A DNA stretch of 14,974 nt from Anaerolineales bacterium (GTDB taxonomy: Bacteria; Chloroflexota; Anaerolineae; Anaerolineales; E44-bin32), in contig WVZH01000228.1 of the NCBI GenBank assembly GCA_011772595.1, forward strand, positions 29,720 to 44,693, in the 5' to 3' direction. Shown here one piece after another: positions 14,488 through 14,974 of this stretch. The translations under genes and the position numbers were made by a program. The first letter of the stretch is position 1, and every line of letters begins with the position of its first letter. The notes under the pieces are model-generated. The model was not told where the DNA came from and searched no databases. It was given only the letters and a program-made list of their open reading frames with translations.

Positions 14488-14516
14488 AGTATACAACGAA
14501 CACAAGCACGCGACAA
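14488..14516 (-). promoter_or_regulatory. Sigma70-type promoter of dnaN
   Basis: On the minus strand TTGTCG (14516-14511), a 17-bp spacer and TATACT (14493-14488) form a good promoter. The start would be near 14481, giving a leader of about 33 bases with AAGGA in it. Confidence 0.6.
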
Positions 14517-14523
14517 TGGCAGG

Positions 14524-14552
14524 TGGACAAGCCTGTTTATCTGACATACACT
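14524..14552 (+). promoter_or_regulatory. Promoter of the GAF gene, placed for a leaderless transcript
   Basis: TGGACA (14524-14529), a 17-bp spacer and TACACT (14547-14552). The first base of ATG 14559 lies 7 bases after the -10 box, just where transcription should begin. No Shine-Dalgarno sequence precedes the ATG (ACTAGCGCC). Its -35 box is only 7 bp from the divergent dnaN -35 box. Confidence 0.55.
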
Positions 14553-14558
14553 AGCGCC

Positions 14559-14974
14559 ATGGACGATCGTGATCCCTCCTCTGAGATCGCTGAATTGCGT
14601 CGCATGGTCATCCGTCTTTCTCGATTGGTGGAGATCAGCGTCACCTTGAATTCGACGCTCGACCTCGACCGCCTGCTCCAATTCATCATCGAGACCGCCG
14701 CTGATCTTCTCGAGAGCGAAGCGGCCTCCATCCTGCTCGTCGACGAGAAAACGCACGATCTTTATTTCGCCGCGGCAACGGGCTCCGATCCGGAGGAGTT
14801 GAAAAGCATCCCTGTGCCCTTGGAAGGTTCGATTGCGGGCACAGTTTTTCGTGAGGACCGTCCCCTCATCATCAACGAGGTGGCGAAAGATCCTCGACAC
14901 TTCCGTCATGTAGGCGATAGCGTCGATTTAAGTATCCGCTCGCTCATCGGGGTGCCGCTGAGGATTCGTGACAA
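14559..14974 (+). CDS. GAF domain-containing signalling protein (3' end beyond the window)
   Basis: The frame stays open from ATG 14559 to the window edge, giving 138 residues. A short helical lead (IAELRRMVIRLSRLVEIS, about 10-27) that may form a coiled coil runs into a GAF domain: LNSTLDLDRLLQFIIETAAD at about 30-49, LLESEAASILLVDEKTHDLY at 50-69, PLEGSIAGTVFREDRPLIIN at about 90-109 and SLIGVPLRIRD at the edge. GAF domains bind small ligands or cofactors and control an attached output domain; here the output domain (histidine kinase, GGDEF, phosphatase or other) is not visible. The start is supported by the well-placed promoter and not by a ribosome site. Divergent from dnaN. Confidence 0.85.
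   Translation, partial: MDDRDPSSEIAELRRMVIRLSRLVEISVTLNSTLDLDRLLQFIIETAADLLESEAASILLVDEKTHDLYFAAATGSDPEELKSIPVPLEGSIAGTVFREDRPLIINEVAKDPRHFRHVGDSVDLSIRSLIGVPLRIRD

Noticed and set aside
14449..14547. 33-codon upstream extension of dnaN
   Set aside because: The beta clamp begins MKVSCLQENL, and the extension covers the dnaN and GAF promoters.
1..14974. Defence system, mobile element, prophage or CRISPR
   Set aside because: No repeat-spacer array, transposase, integrase, nuclease or toxin-antitoxin pair was seen. The genes present are housekeeping or lineage-specific membrane and enzyme genes.

Overview
This is about 15 kb of a bacterial chromosome with moderate-to-high GC content. Several traits suggest an uncultured Chloroflexota bacterium of the Anaerolineae type: secreted proteins with Thr/Pro-rich linkers, an ArsR-DUF2087 regulator, an SAM methyltransferase ending in a zinc ribbon, a stand-alone PEP/pyruvate-binding protein with a GPGRWGS tail, and near-leaderless genes whose -10 boxes lie just before the start codon. 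The taxonomic assignment is inference; there is no rRNA in the window. I see no IS element, integrase, CRISPR array, tRNA or rRNA.

Layout. 92-1639 (+): an ABC-2 permease followed by a membrane-anchored protein with a C-terminal zinc ribbon, 12 bp apart. They are probably the end of an operon whose ABC ATPase lies upstream of the window. 1863-2762 (+): a class I methyltransferase with a Trm112-like zinc-ribbon tail. 2832-3386 (-): an ArsR-DUF2087 repressor with a good promoter. It is separated by a 370-bp regulatory stretch from 3755-5123 (+), two small polytopic membrane proteins related to the LiaF/DUF5668 type. 5219-6109 (+): a zinc-dependent homocysteine S-methyltransferase with an odd start. 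Two palindromes fill the convergent gap before 6227-7723 (-), a DUF4139 lipoprotein.

7980-8621 (+): a cytoplasmic sulfite-oxidase-fold molybdopterin enzyme. 8875-9555 (+): protein-L-isoaspartate methyltransferase (pcm). 9756-12071 (-): a 771-residue PEP/pyruvate-binding protein. 12281-13096 (-): an anchored extracytoplasmic protein of unknown function. 13315-14448 (-): the DNA polymerase III beta clamp (dnaN). It is transcribed divergently from a GAF-domain protein that starts at 14559 and runs off the window; that gene looks leaderless.

Most of the content is housekeeping or lineage-specific core. The genes are mainly single units or pairs with their own promoters, and no single pathway joins them. 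Protein repair (pcm), methyl transfer (homocysteine methyltransferase) and replication (dnaN) are recognisable. The more unusual items are the PEP-binding protein without its phosphohistidine and PEP domains, the zinc-ribbon membrane protein beside the ABC permease, the tandem WW-IPG repeat protein, and the possible ATA start codon.
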